NCBI GenBank assembly: GCA_025560025.1
Contig: CP048486.1
Location: 186,001-250,000 of the forward strand
Source: Agrobacterium tumefaciens
GTDB taxonomy: Bacteria; Pseudomonadota; Alphaproteobacteria; Rhizobiales; Rhizobiaceae
Reading direction: 5' to 3'
Length of the DNA stretch: 64,000 nt
The notes under the pieces were generated by a model that did not search any database, was not told the origin of the DNA, and saw only the letters and a list, made by a program, of their open reading frames with translations. Each line of letters opens with the position of its first letter. Position 1 is the stretch's first letter. Positions 9,091-17,083 of this stretch are shown here, in pieces. Both the position numbers and the translations under genes were made by a program.

Positions 9091-9843
9091 ATGATGACCA
9101 AGACCATCCTCATCACCGGCACCTCGTCTGGTTATGGCAAGGCGACCGCCGCGTTCTTTCTGTCCCGCGGCTGGAACGTCATCGCGACCATGCGAAATCC
9201 GGATGCGAGCCACTTCGGTGACGATACCGGACGGTTGCGCGTCCTTCCTCTGGATGTGACGGACGAAAAGAGCATCGCGGCCCTGATCGATACGGCAGGC
9301 CCGGTCGACGTGCTGGTAAACAATGCCGGCATCGGCATGGTCGGGGCTTTCGAGGCGACACCCATGTCGGCAATCCGTACGATCTTCGACACCAACAGCT
9401 TCGGTGTGATGGCAATGACGCAGGCGATCATCCCGCAGATGCGGAAACGCCGGTCCGGCACGATCGTCAACGTCACCTCCAGCGCCACGCTCGCCTCTTT
9501 CCCGCTCGCCGCCGCCTACACCGCCAGCAAGCAGGCAATACAGGGTTTTTCCGGTTCACTTGCGCATGAGCTGGGTCATTTCGGCATCCGCGTGAAGCTG
9601 GTCGAACCCGGCTATGCGCCGACGACCCGTTTCACCGCAAACGCCATCCTGCCGCTGGAGCAATTGCTGCCGGACGACTACATGGGCTTTGCCGCGCCAA
9701 TCCTGGAAGGTTTCGCCACGCCAGCCATGACGACCACGCAAGATGATGTCGCCGAGACGGTCTGGAATGCCGTCCATGACGTATCCGGCCAGCTTCGTTT
9801 TCCGGCAGGCCCGGATGCCGTCGCGCTGGCTCGGGGAAACTGA
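9091..9843 (+). CDS. Short-chain dehydrogenase/reductase (SDR)
   Basis: Soluble NAD(P)-dependent oxidoreductase of 250 aa. Rossmann motif TGTSSGYG, NNAGIG, catalytic Ser region VNVTSSA and YTASK active site are all present in the normal order. GGAG precedes two consecutive ATGs at 9091 and 9094; either can start the protein. It is likely controlled by the divergent AraC protein. The classical-SDR fold does not reveal the substrate. Confidence 0.92.
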   Translation: MMTKTILITGTSSGYGKATAAFFLSRGWNVIATMRNPDASHFGDDTGRLRVLPLDVTDEKSIAALIDTAGPVDVLVNNAGIGMVGAFEATPMSAIRTIFDTNSFGVMAMTQAIIPQMRKRRSGTIVNVTSSATLASFPLAAAYTASKQAIQGFSGSLAHELGHFGIRVKLVEPGYAPTTRFTANAILPLEQLLPDDYMGFAAPILEGFATPAMTTTQDDVAETVWNAVHDVSGQLRFPAGPDAVALARGN

Positions 9844-9863
9844 CCGAACGTGGATAAACCGCA

Positions 9864-9894
9864 GATGCCGGGTGCTTCAGCAACACCCGGCATC
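9864..9894. terminator. Convergent hairpin between SDR and monophosphatase genes
   Basis: Perfect 11-bp inverted repeat with a 9-nt loop, placed between two convergent stop codons (9843 and 9910). It lacks a clean U-run but is well placed to stop or protect transcripts from both sides. Confidence 0.55.
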
Positions 9895-9909
9895 GATGTT
9901 CGCGGCATC

Positions 9910-10695
9910 TCACGCAGGTTCCGTCGATGCTTTCTCCGCAATCTCCGGCCACAGCCCCTCCGTCGCCGTCATCAGCGCCGGCGTGGCGGCGGCAACCCAG
10001 GGGATGCCGCTGCCGGGGCGCGTCCCGATGCGGACATCGAGACCCGCTTCCCTTGCGAGAACGACGCCGCCGGCGATGTCCCACATGGTCGTCAGCTTCT
10101 GCAGATGGCCGTCGAAGATGCCGCGCGCGGCAAAGGCAAGGCCGATCGATGTCGAGCGGATGGATTCCACCACCCAGCCCGCATGCCGAAGCCCGACATT
10201 GAGAGCCGCCACTTCCGCCGCATCGCCGGCGGCGCTGTCGCCGAGCGACATGACCTGCACAGCCTCGAAGGGCACCTGACGGGCAAGCGGCTTGCCGTTC
10301 AGCATCAACCCGGTCCCATCAGCCGCCGCGTAGATATCCGCAAACACCGGCATGGCCACAACTCCGAGTTCCGGTTGGCCGCTCCGCACGAAACCGAGCG
10401 AGATGCCCCAGAGCGGCGAACCGCGCAGGAAATTGGCGGTGCCATCGATGGGATCGATGATCCAGTAGGCGTCATCGGCAACGCCGCCCATTTCTTCGCC
10501 CAGCACGGTTTCGCCGGGAAAGGCGGCCGCCAGACGGTCGCGGATGAGCTTTTCGACCGTGGTGTCGGCTTCCGAGACGAAATCCTGAAAACCCTTCGTC
10601 CGGGTGGCGATGGCATCGCGTGCCTCGAAAAAGCGAAGGGCAAGGCCCATCGCTTCCTCGATGATGGCGACGGCGCGTTCGAGCCGCTCGCTCAT
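9910..10695 (-). CDS. Inositol monophosphatase-family enzyme
   Basis: Predicted Mg-dependent monophosphatase of 261 aa. Motifs: FVSEADTTVEK, the metal motif GEEMGG, WIIDPIDGTANF (IMPase signature 1) and WDIAGGVVLAREAG (signature 2). The ATG at 10695 overlaps the stop of the phosphodiesterase gene (ATGA), indicating coupling; a GTG at 10704 is less likely. Being coupled to a GDPD enzyme and an ABC importer, it probably dephosphorylates the phosphorylated product released inside the cell, such as inositol phosphate or another sugar phosphate. IMPase-family members vary in specificity, so the substrate is inferred from context. Confidence 0.9.
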   Translation of the reverse strand: MSERLERAVAIIEEAMGLALRFFEARDAIATRTKGFQDFVSEADTTVEKLIRDRLAAAFPGETVLGEEMGGVADDAYWIIDPIDGTANFLRGSPLWGISLGFVRSGQPELGVVAMPVFADIYAAADGTGLMLNGKPLARQVPFEAVQVMSLGDSAAGDAAEVAALNVGLRHAGWVVESIRSTSIGLAFAARGIFDGHLQKLTTMWDIAGGVVLAREAGLDVRIGTRPGSGIPWVAAATPALMTATEGLWPEIAEKASTEPA

Positions 10696-11588
10696 CGTCT
10701 CCACGCCCTGCCCGTCTCGCCGGCGCCAGCCTTCAGCCAGCCCGTGAAGGCTTCGACTTCATCCGTCTGGATCGCGCCGACGCCGGCCTCGGCAAGAGCG
10801 CCCCACACGGTTTCGGGATTTGAAAGCGCCCGCGTATCGTCGAAATCAACGCAATGGGACACATCAAGCGTGTTGATCCACAGGCGGATATTCTGGCGCT
10901 CCATCTCGGCCCGGCCTTCGGTAAGATCGGCAATGTCGGTAAATTTCACCTCGATCATCGGCGCCTTCAACGCCTCGATACGGCGCAGATCCTCGGCGAA
11001 CTTGCCCTTCCGGACCGGGAACATCGGCATATGCGGGATCTTGCCGAACCAGTCAGTGTTCAGCACCTCGAAACGGCCCGCTTCGGGATCGATATCGGTC
11101 TTCACCAGCACCTGATCCTCGACGCCGAGCCGCAGCACGGTTTCCATGACCTGCGGCAGATCGCGGGTGAATTTGGTGTCGATATTGACGGTGATCCTGC
11201 CGCGCGCCTCTTCCAGCAACTCCTCCAGCGTCGGCACGCATTCATCGGTCACCTCAGCGGCCTCGCCGCCTGCGCCGGCCTTCAGCTTCGCTGCGCGGAC
11301 CACCTCGAAAGGTAGCGCGCTCACCGTTCCATTGCCCGTCGTGGTTCGGTCGAGCGTTTCGTCATGAATGACAACGAGCCGGCCATCGGTCGTCGCCTGC
11401 GTGTCGATCTCGATCATCTCGACGCCGACCGCGATCGCAGCGCGGACGGAGGCGAGCGAGTTTTCCGCAGTGGCGGTCCAGAAGCCGCGATGGGCGATGG
11501 TCAGGATGGCCGGATTGTCTCGCGAGCAGAGTGCAAGCACATTGCAGGGATTAGAGGTATTGCGGGAGGCAGCAAGGGTCTGGTGCAT
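10692..11588 (-). CDS. Glycerophosphodiester phosphodiesterase (GDPD)
   Basis: Soluble enzyme of 298 aa that cleaves glycerophosphodiesters. Hallmarks are TIAHRGFWTATAENSLASVRAAI (catalytic His and Arg), GVEMIEIDTQATTDGRLVVIHDETLDRTT (metal Glu/Asp and second His) and a C-terminal GALAEAGVGAIQTDEV barrel strand. There is no signal peptide, so it acts in the cytoplasm on imported material. The start is at 11588. It follows the ABC permease gene by 46 bp and overlaps the monophosphatase by 4 bp. Confidence 0.92.
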   Translation of the reverse strand: MHQTLAASRNTSNPCNVLALCSRDNPAILTIAHRGFWTATAENSLASVRAAIAVGVEMIEIDTQATTDGRLVVIHDETLDRTTTGNGTVSALPFEVVRAAKLKAGAGGEAAEVTDECVPTLEELLEEARGRITVNIDTKFTRDLPQVMETVLRLGVEDQVLVKTDIDPEAGRFEVLNTDWFGKIPHMPMFPVRKGKFAEDLRRIEALKAPMIEVKFTDIADLTEGRAEMERQNIRLWINTLDVSHCVDFDDTRALSNPETVWGALAEAGVGAIQTDEVEAFTGWLKAGAGETGRAWRR

Positions 11589-11634
11589 GATTTTCACTTT
11601 CGGACGTTGCAATTACCGGGTTTGACTGCCCGGA

Positions 11635-12501
11635 TCAGATTTTCCCCATACCCGCCGCCATCAGATCATCGCGCAGGATGCGGCCCGCAATGATGAAGAC
11701 AATGAGTGCGGGAAGAAGCAGGATGAAGGAGACGATGGCGGCGAGCGGCAGCTGCATCGAATAGGGATCGAGATACATGTAGAGCTTGATCGGCAGGGTC
11801 TCGACGACCGGCGCGCCGACGATGAAGGACTTGTCGAATTCCTCGAAGCTGCCGATGAAGGACATCAGCCCGCCGGCCAGAAGGCCGGGCACGGCCAGCG
11901 GCAATATGATGTGCAGCACTATGCCGACCGCTCCCGCGCCAAGCGAGCGGGCGGCATGAATGAGATCATCGGGAATGGTCTCCAGCGCCGCCGTCATCAG
12001 CCGGATCATCAGCGGCAGGGTGCCGACGATCTGCACAAGGATGACGCCCGTCACCGAATAAGCGAGGCCGAAAAGAAGGAACACCTGACCGATGCCAACG
12101 GCGACGACAAGCCCGGGAATGATGATCGGCGCCAGAATGAAGATTTCCACCAGCCGTTTCAGCCGGAAGGGAAAACGCGCCATGGCCCAGGCGGTGGGCA
12201 AGGCGATGGCCGCAGTCAGGAAGGTGACGACGATGGCGATGAGGATGCTGTTGACCGCAGCGCGGATGAGGCTGCCATCGCTCAGGATGCTCGCCCAGCG
12301 CGCCGTGGTGTAATCCTTTGGCACGATGAGCGGCGGCGACCAGCCGTCGGCAATGCTCCAGAGGAACATAAGCGCCAGCGGCACGGCGATAGCGAGTGTC
12401 AGCGCGCCATAAAGCCCAATGGAAACGAAAATCCGGTCCTCCGGCGTAAAGGCGCGGCGACGGGCACTGCTGGGGGGATCGAGAGTTATAGCGCTCATCA
12501 T
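11635..12501 (-). CDS. ABC transporter permease (second of pair)
   Basis: Inner-membrane permease of 288 aa with six likely membrane segments and the coupling motif DDLIHAARSLGAGAVGIVLHIILPLAVPG. It resembles PotC/YnjC-type permeases of the spermidine/putrescine-iron-thiamine branch. The ATGATG at 12501/12498 overlaps the stop of the preceding permease gene, so the pair is translationally coupled. It serves the importer encoded with the binding protein at 14476-15705. Confidence 0.9.
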   Translation of the reverse strand: MMSAITLDPPSSARRRAFTPEDRIFVSIGLYGALTLAIAVPLALMFLWSIADGWSPPLIVPKDYTTARWASILSDGSLIRAAVNSILIAIVVTFLTAAIALPTAWAMARFPFRLKRLVEIFILAPIIIPGLVVAVGIGQVFLLFGLAYSVTGVILVQIVGTLPLMIRLMTAALETIPDDLIHAARSLGAGAVGIVLHIILPLAVPGLLAGGLMSFIGSFEEFDKSFIVGAPVVETLPIKLYMYLDPYSMQLPLAAIVSFILLLPALIVFIIAGRILRDDLMAAGMGKI

Positions 12502-13355
12502 GCGTCTCCGCGGGTTTGGCCGGGGCCGATGCGGGATGTCAGGGAATAATAGAGCAGCAGCACGGAGACCGCGAAGAGGCTCAGCACCATGCCCATGGCA
12601 TAGACTTGGTTGAAACGTCCCTGGTTGAATTCCTTGACCATCAGCACCGAAAGGGGCCGGGCCGTCGGCGGGCCGACAATGTCGGGAATGGCATAGGAGC
12701 CCATGGAACCGATGAAGGTCAGAAGAATGGCGGCGGTGATGCCCGGCATGGCGAGCGGCACCTCCACGAAGAAGAATGTCTTCAACCGCGAAGCGCCAAG
12801 CGTGCGCGAGGCATAGCGGATATCCTCGGGAATGGCTGCGAAGGCGCTGGTGATGATCAGCGTCATGAAGGGTATCTGCTTCCAGACGCTGGCGAGGATG
12901 ACGCCGACGCCCCAGTCGTCGCGTACGAGCTTGGGCAGTTCCAGCCCGAGCGGCGCGACCAGCCGGTCGAGAAAACCGCCCCTCTCAAAAACGACGATCA
13001 CCATCAGGCCGACGATGATGCCCGGTACCGCCATCGGCAGCTTGTAAAGGCCGCTGAACAGTTTTCGACCGAGAAAGCTCTTGCGGATCAGAAGCGCCAG
13101 CGGCACCGAGGCCGCAAGCGAGACGATGACAGGCATGACGCCGTAATAGATGGAGGTGGTGAGACCTCGGATCATCGACGCACGGGTGAAAATCCGCTGG
13201 TAGAACATCAGCGTGAAACTGCCATCCTCCTGCCTGAAGCTGCCGATCAGCGCCGACAGCAGCGGCCCGCCGAAGAAGACCAGAAGATACCCAACACCCG
13301 GCAAAAGCAGGAATAGAAGCTGGGCGCGCCTGTTTCGAAAGAGCCCGGCCATCAT
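12498..13355 (-). CDS. ABC transporter permease (first of pair)
   Basis: Inner-membrane permease of 285 aa, PotB-like, with the coupling motif EDIRYASRTLGASRLKTFFFVEVPLAMPG. The first membrane helix is LLFLLLPGVGYLLVFFGGPLL. It overlaps both neighbours by 4 bp (ATPase stop upstream, second permease start downstream). The paired PotB/PotC arrangement with a TOBE-domain ATPase defines one importer. Confidence 0.9.
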   Translation of the reverse strand: MMAGLFRNRRAQLLFLLLPGVGYLLVFFGGPLLSALIGSFRQEDGSFTLMFYQRIFTRASMIRGLTTSIYYGVMPVIVSLAASVPLALLIRKSFLGRKLFSGLYKLPMAVPGIIVGLMVIVVFERGGFLDRLVAPLGLELPKLVRDDWGVGVILASVWKQIPFMTLIITSAFAAIPEDIRYASRTLGASRLKTFFFVEVPLAMPGITAAILLTFIGSMGSYAIPDIVGPPTARPLSVLMVKEFNQGRFNQVYAMGMVLSLFAVSVLLLYYSLTSRIGPGQTRGDA

Positions 13356-14392
13356 GCCGCCTCTCCCGCCATCCTGTCATCGAGAAGATGGACCGAACCG
13401 GGAAACTGCAGGGCGACCTTCTGCCCGGCATCAATAAGAGTTTCCGCACCGGACTGGCTGATCCGGATCTGGCGGCCGCCGATCTCGACCGTATAGAGCG
13501 CATTGGCGCCCATGAAGGAGACAGCGGAAACCGTGCCCTCACCGGCCTGATCGGCGCGGATCTGGATGTTTTCCGGACGAACGGAAATCTGCACATTGCC
13601 GGTGGCTGCGCGGTCCAGCGTCACCAGCTGACCCCATGGCAATTGCGCCTGCTGGCCATCAGCGGAGACCGGCAAAAGATTGGTCTGGCCGAGGAAGCCG
13701 GCGGTAAAGGCGTGTTTCGGCGAGCGGTAAAGCTCAAGCGGCGTGCCGATCTCAACCACCCGACCGGCATTCATGACGACGATCCGGTCAGACATCGCCA
13801 TGGCCTCGGCCTGATCATGCGTCACGTAGAGGCTGGTGGCGCCGATGCGGCGGTGAAGCTCGGTCAGCTCATGGCGCAGCGTATCGCGGAGTTTGGCGTC
13901 GAGGTTGGAAAGCGGCTCATCGAACAGAAGCAGGCTCGGCTGCATGACGATGGCGCGCGCCAGTGCCACACGCTGCTGCTGGCCGCCGGACAATTGCCGG
14001 GGCATGCGATCCACCAGCCCGGTGAGATTGCAGATATCAAGCGCATGGGCGATACGCCGCACCCGCTCATCCTTCGCGACCTTCTTCATTTTCAGCCCGA
14101 AGCCGAGATTCTTGGCGACCGACATATGCGGGAAAAGCGCATAGGACTGGAACACCATGGCGATATCGCGTGCTTCCGGCGGCGCCTGATCGATGCGCTT
14201 GCCACCCAGCCGGATCTCGCCGCCCGAAGGCTGGCTGATGCCGGTGAGTATGCGCAAAAGCGTGGACTTGCCGCAGCCGGAAGGACCGAGAATGGTGACG
14301 AATTCGCCCCGCTCGACAGTGATCGACACGGGATGAAGCGCCCGGCTTGCGCCGTAATCCTTGCTGATATTGCTGATCTCGAGTTCACTCAT
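13352..14392 (-). CDS. ABC transporter ATP-binding protein (PotA-like)
   Basis: ATPase of 346 aa. Walker [11 protein letters not shown]-loop VFQSYALFPH, signature [15 protein letters not shown], Walker [14 protein letters not shown] and H-loop THDQAEAMAM are intact; a TOBE domain occupies roughly residues 260-340. It lies between the binding-protein gene (after a hairpin) and the two permease genes, and overlaps the first permease by 4 bp. Confidence 0.92.
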   Translation of the reverse strand: MSELEISNISKDYGASRALHPVSITVERGEFVTILGPSGCGKSTLLRILTGISQPSGGEIRLGGKRIDQAPPEARDIAMVFQSYALFPHMSVAKNLGFGLKMKKVAKDERVRRIAHALDICNLTGLVDRMPRQLSGGQQQRVALARAIVMQPSLLLFDEPLSNLDAKLRDTLRHELTELHRRIGATSLYVTHDQAEAMAMSDRIVVMNAGRVVEIGTPLELYRSPKHAFTAGFLGQTNLLPVSADGQQAQLPWGQLVTLDRAATGNVQISVRPENIQIRADQAGEGTVSAVSFMGANALYTVEIGGRQIRISQSGAETLIDAGQKVALQFPGSVHLLDDRMAGEAA

Positions 14393-14426
14393 GGCGAGCC
14401 TCCCTCATATTTTTGACCAAGGCTAT

Positions 14427-14461
14427 CCGGACCGTGCAGCCACTTGCGGCACACGATCCGG
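14427..14461. terminator. Intercistronic hairpin after binding-protein gene
   Basis: Ten-bp arms (14427-14436 and 14452-14461, with one G-U-type mismatch) separated by 15 nt, in the gap between the binding-protein stop and the ATPase start. Same placement as hairpins in three other transporter operons here; probably message stabilisation or partial termination. Confidence 0.4.
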
Positions 14462-14475
14462 CAATCCCAACGGCG

Positions 14476-15705
14476 TTACTGGTTGAGGACTTTTTCATCG
14501 AGCGCTTCGGCAAGCGCCGTCGACATGTCCCAGAAAGCCGGCAGCGACAGGCGCGGATAGACGCTCTGCGGCAGGACATGCACCTGCACGGCCGTCGGCA
14601 TCAGATCATTGGTGACATCCGTGCGCGGAGAGCGGGAGGCCTTGTTTTCCAGCTTCCAGAGCTGGAATTCCTTGCTCATCGCCATGTCGATCAGCAGCAG
14701 CGCCGAAGCGACATTCTTGGCATTGGCCGGCACAAACATGGCGTCCCCAGAGCCGACCTGGCCCTTTTCCAGAAGCGTGACGCGGAAACTGTCAGGCAAT
14801 TGCTTGGTGCCGAGGAAGCTCATGACCTGATCTTCCCAGACCGTGCCCATGTGAAGCTGCTGGTTGTTGATGAGGTTGAGCGTATCGGCATTACCATTGG
14901 TCAGTTCTGCCACGGCCAGAAGACGGCGGTAATAGTCCCAGACCGGATCGAGGCACTCGGATTCCATAGCCCAGTCTTCGGCCTGCTGCAGCGTCTGGTT
15001 ATAATCGGTCAGCTGCTTGCGGCAGTCGCCGGTGAGATAATTGAGCGCCACCGAATAGATGAATCCGCCGCCCGAACCACCCTTGGCCGGCAGGGTGACG
15101 CCAAGCCGCTTGGGGTTCTTTTCGGCCCAGACGAGAAGGTCTTCGAAGCTCTTTGGCACATCCTCGGCCTTCACGAAGGCAGAGTCATAACCGATTGCGG
15201 TCTGGTTGAGATGCACTAGCGGGAAGCTGCCGCCATGCGGCTTGCCGAAAACGGTCTCGGCCATTTCCGGATTGTAATTCGCCATGTTCGGCAGGATTTT
15301 CGTCAGCGCAATATTGCCGACAACGCCCTTGGAGGAGAGAAGCGGATAGCTGCCTCCGCCGGCGAAATAAGCATCGACCGGCGAATCCTGCCCTGCCGCC
15401 TGTACCGCGATCAGCTGCTGGTTCGCCTGATCGCCCTTCACGTCGCTATAGGCAACCTTAATGCCATATTTGGCTTCGAAACGGCTGATCAGCTCCTTCC
15501 ACGTATCGGCAAAACTGCCGGCGAAATTATACATCGTCACCGCGCCCTCGGCTTTGGCGGCGGGAACGACGATGTCGTAGAAATTGTCGCGCGTGACCTT
15601 CGACAGATCGAAGTCGAGGTTTTTCATGTTGCTGTCAGCCGAAAGGCACGGCGCTGCCGTCGTCGCCAGCGCAAGCGCGGCGATCGCAAGAAATTTCATG
15701 CGCAT
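14476..15705 (-). CDS. Extracellular solute-binding protein of ABC importer
   Basis: Periplasmic binding protein of 409 aa with signal peptide MRMKFLAIAALALATTAAPCLSA. The mature part contains AKAEGAVTMYNFAGSFADTWKELISRFEAKYGIKV and a long C-terminal lobe, resembling the family that includes YnjB and other family 1 proteins. AGGAGG stands 9 bp before the ATG. It heads an operon of binding protein, ATPase, two permeases, GDPD and monophosphatase, divergent from a ROK regulator. The downstream enzymes suggest uptake of a glycerophosphodiester or other phosphodiester compound. Confidence 0.88.
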   Translation of the reverse strand: MRMKFLAIAALALATTAAPCLSADSNMKNLDFDLSKVTRDNFYDIVVPAAKAEGAVTMYNFAGSFADTWKELISRFEAKYGIKVAYSDVKGDQANQQLIAVQAAGQDSPVDAYFAGGGSYPLLSSKGVVGNIALTKILPNMANYNPEMAETVFGKPHGGSFPLVHLNQTAIGYDSAFVKAEDVPKSFEDLLVWAEKNPKRLGVTLPAKGGSGGGFIYSVALNYLTGDCRKQLTDYNQTLQQAEDWAMESECLDPVWDYYRRLLAVAELTNGNADTLNLINNQQLHMGTVWEDQVMSFLGTKQLPDSFRVTLLEKGQVGSGDAMFVPANAKNVASALLLIDMAMSKEFQLWKLENKASRSPRTDVTNDLMPTAVQVHVLPQSVYPRLSLPAFWDMSTALAEALDEKVLNQ

Positions 15706-15751
15706 TGAATGGTTCCTCCTGAGGACCCGTTGTTGACCGGCCCCTTATTAA

Positions 15752-15766
15752 TACACTCTAAGTGTA
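15752..15766. promoter_or_regulatory. Candidate operator in binding protein / ROK divergent promoter
   Basis: TACACT-CTA-AGTGTA, a perfect 6+3+6 inverted repeat, 46 bp from the binding-protein ATG and 85 bp from the ROK start. Its position suits autoregulation and repression of the operon by the adjacent ROK protein. Confidence 0.45.
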
Positions 15767-15850
15767 ATATTTGTGACAGTCCAGTGAAAAATGCTGTCGC
15801 AAACGAATGCCCCATGTTGCCGCCACTTCGCACAGCCGTTATCCAAGGCC

Positions 15851-16999
15851 ATGACAACAGATCAGACGCCGCAGCACACCTTCGACCGCCAGCCGCTCGC
15901 CAGCGAGAATGAGCGTCTCATTCTGGATATCGTGCGCCGCCATGGCCCCATCGCCCGGGCGTCGATCACGGGCCATACCAACCTGACCCAGCAATCCGTG
16001 CACCGGCTGATCGAAGGCCTGCTGGAGCGCGGACTGCTGCAGACCGGCGCACCGCTAAAAGGTACGCGCGGCCAGCCGAGCCCCACCATCGAGCTGGTGC
16101 CGGAGGCAGCCTATTCGCTCGGCATTTCCATCAACACCGACTCCGTGGTGATCTGCATCGCCGATTTTCGCTGCGACGTGATTGTTGAGGAAAAACTGAA
16201 GATGCTTCCGGAAGACCGGGAGATGACGCTTGCTGCATTGTCACTGGCGCTCGAACGGCTACTGGCGGAGCACGGCATCCCGCGCGAGCGCCTGCTTGGC
16301 CTCGGTTTTTCCATGTCCGGCTTCTTCGTGTCTGAGGACCGCGCCTTCAATGCGCCGGAGCCCCTGCGCGACTGGTCGCTGATGGACCTGAAGCCGATCC
16401 TTGAGAAACGGTTCCACCTGCCGGTCTGGCTGGAGAACAACGCCACCACGGGCGCGATTGGCGAAAGCCTCCGTGGTGTCGGCTCGTGGTGTCAAACCTT
16501 CGCCTATCTGTCGTTTAACTACGGTTTCGGTGGCGGATTGATCCTCGGCGGCCAGCCGTTTCACGGCTTTCATGGCAATGCCGGCGAATTCAGCGGCATA
16601 TACAGCCCGGATGAATCGCCCAAACGGCCCGCCCTGCAATACCTGATCACGACGTTGCAGAAAAACGGCGTCGACATCCATTCGATCGAACCGCTCTATC
16701 AACAGTTCGACCCCGCATGGCCGGGCGTCGAGGAATGGCTGACCGAAACCATGCCGCAGGTGGACCGGCTGGTGGCAAGCCTGATCGCGGTCCTCGATCC
16801 GCAGGCCATCGTCTTCGGCGGACAATTGCCACGCGCCCTCGGCCAGATGATGATCGAACGCACGCATATGCCTTCCCAGCGCGAACACCGTTACGGCGTC
16901 GGCCCGAAGGAGGCGAAGCTGGTTCTCAGCGAAACCGTCGGCGATCCGTCCGCCATCGGCGCCGCGCTATTGCCACTGAGGGTCCGGTACTTCCTGTAG
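15851..16999 (+). CDS. ROK-family transcriptional regulator
   Basis: Regulator of 382 aa with an N-terminal winged helix (ERLILDIVRRHGPIARASITGHTNLTQQSVHRLIEGLLERGL) and a ROK domain (YSLGISINTDSVVICIADF; GFGGGLILGG; GNAGEFSG; LDPQAIVFGGQLP). The canonical zinc Cys cluster is missing, as in the other ROK protein of this window. The ATG at 15851 follows AAGG; an ATG at 15791 is also open. Divergent transcription from the GDPD/monophosphatase importer operon makes it the likely local regulator, with a sugar, polyol or phosphate-ester effector. Confidence 0.88.
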   Translation: MTTDQTPQHTFDRQPLASENERLILDIVRRHGPIARASITGHTNLTQQSVHRLIEGLLERGLLQTGAPLKGTRGQPSPTIELVPEAAYSLGISINTDSVVICIADFRCDVIVEEKLKMLPEDREMTLAALSLALERLLAEHGIPRERLLGLGFSMSGFFVSEDRAFNAPEPLRDWSLMDLKPILEKRFHLPVWLENNATTGAIGESLRGVGSWCQTFAYLSFNYGFGGGLILGGQPFHGFHGNAGEFSGIYSPDESPKRPALQYLITTLQKNGVDIHSIEPLYQQFDPAWPGVEEWLTETMPQVDRLVASLIAVLDPQAIVFGGQLPRALGQMMIERTHMPSQREHRYGVGPKEAKLVLSETVGDPSAIGAALLPLRVRYFL

Positions 17000-17083
17000 G
17001 GTCATTATCCTGCGGTTTCCTGCAAATCTTTTGGGGCCGCCGTAACCGCAGGGTTGCGGCAGCCTCTATCATCGCATCATGGC

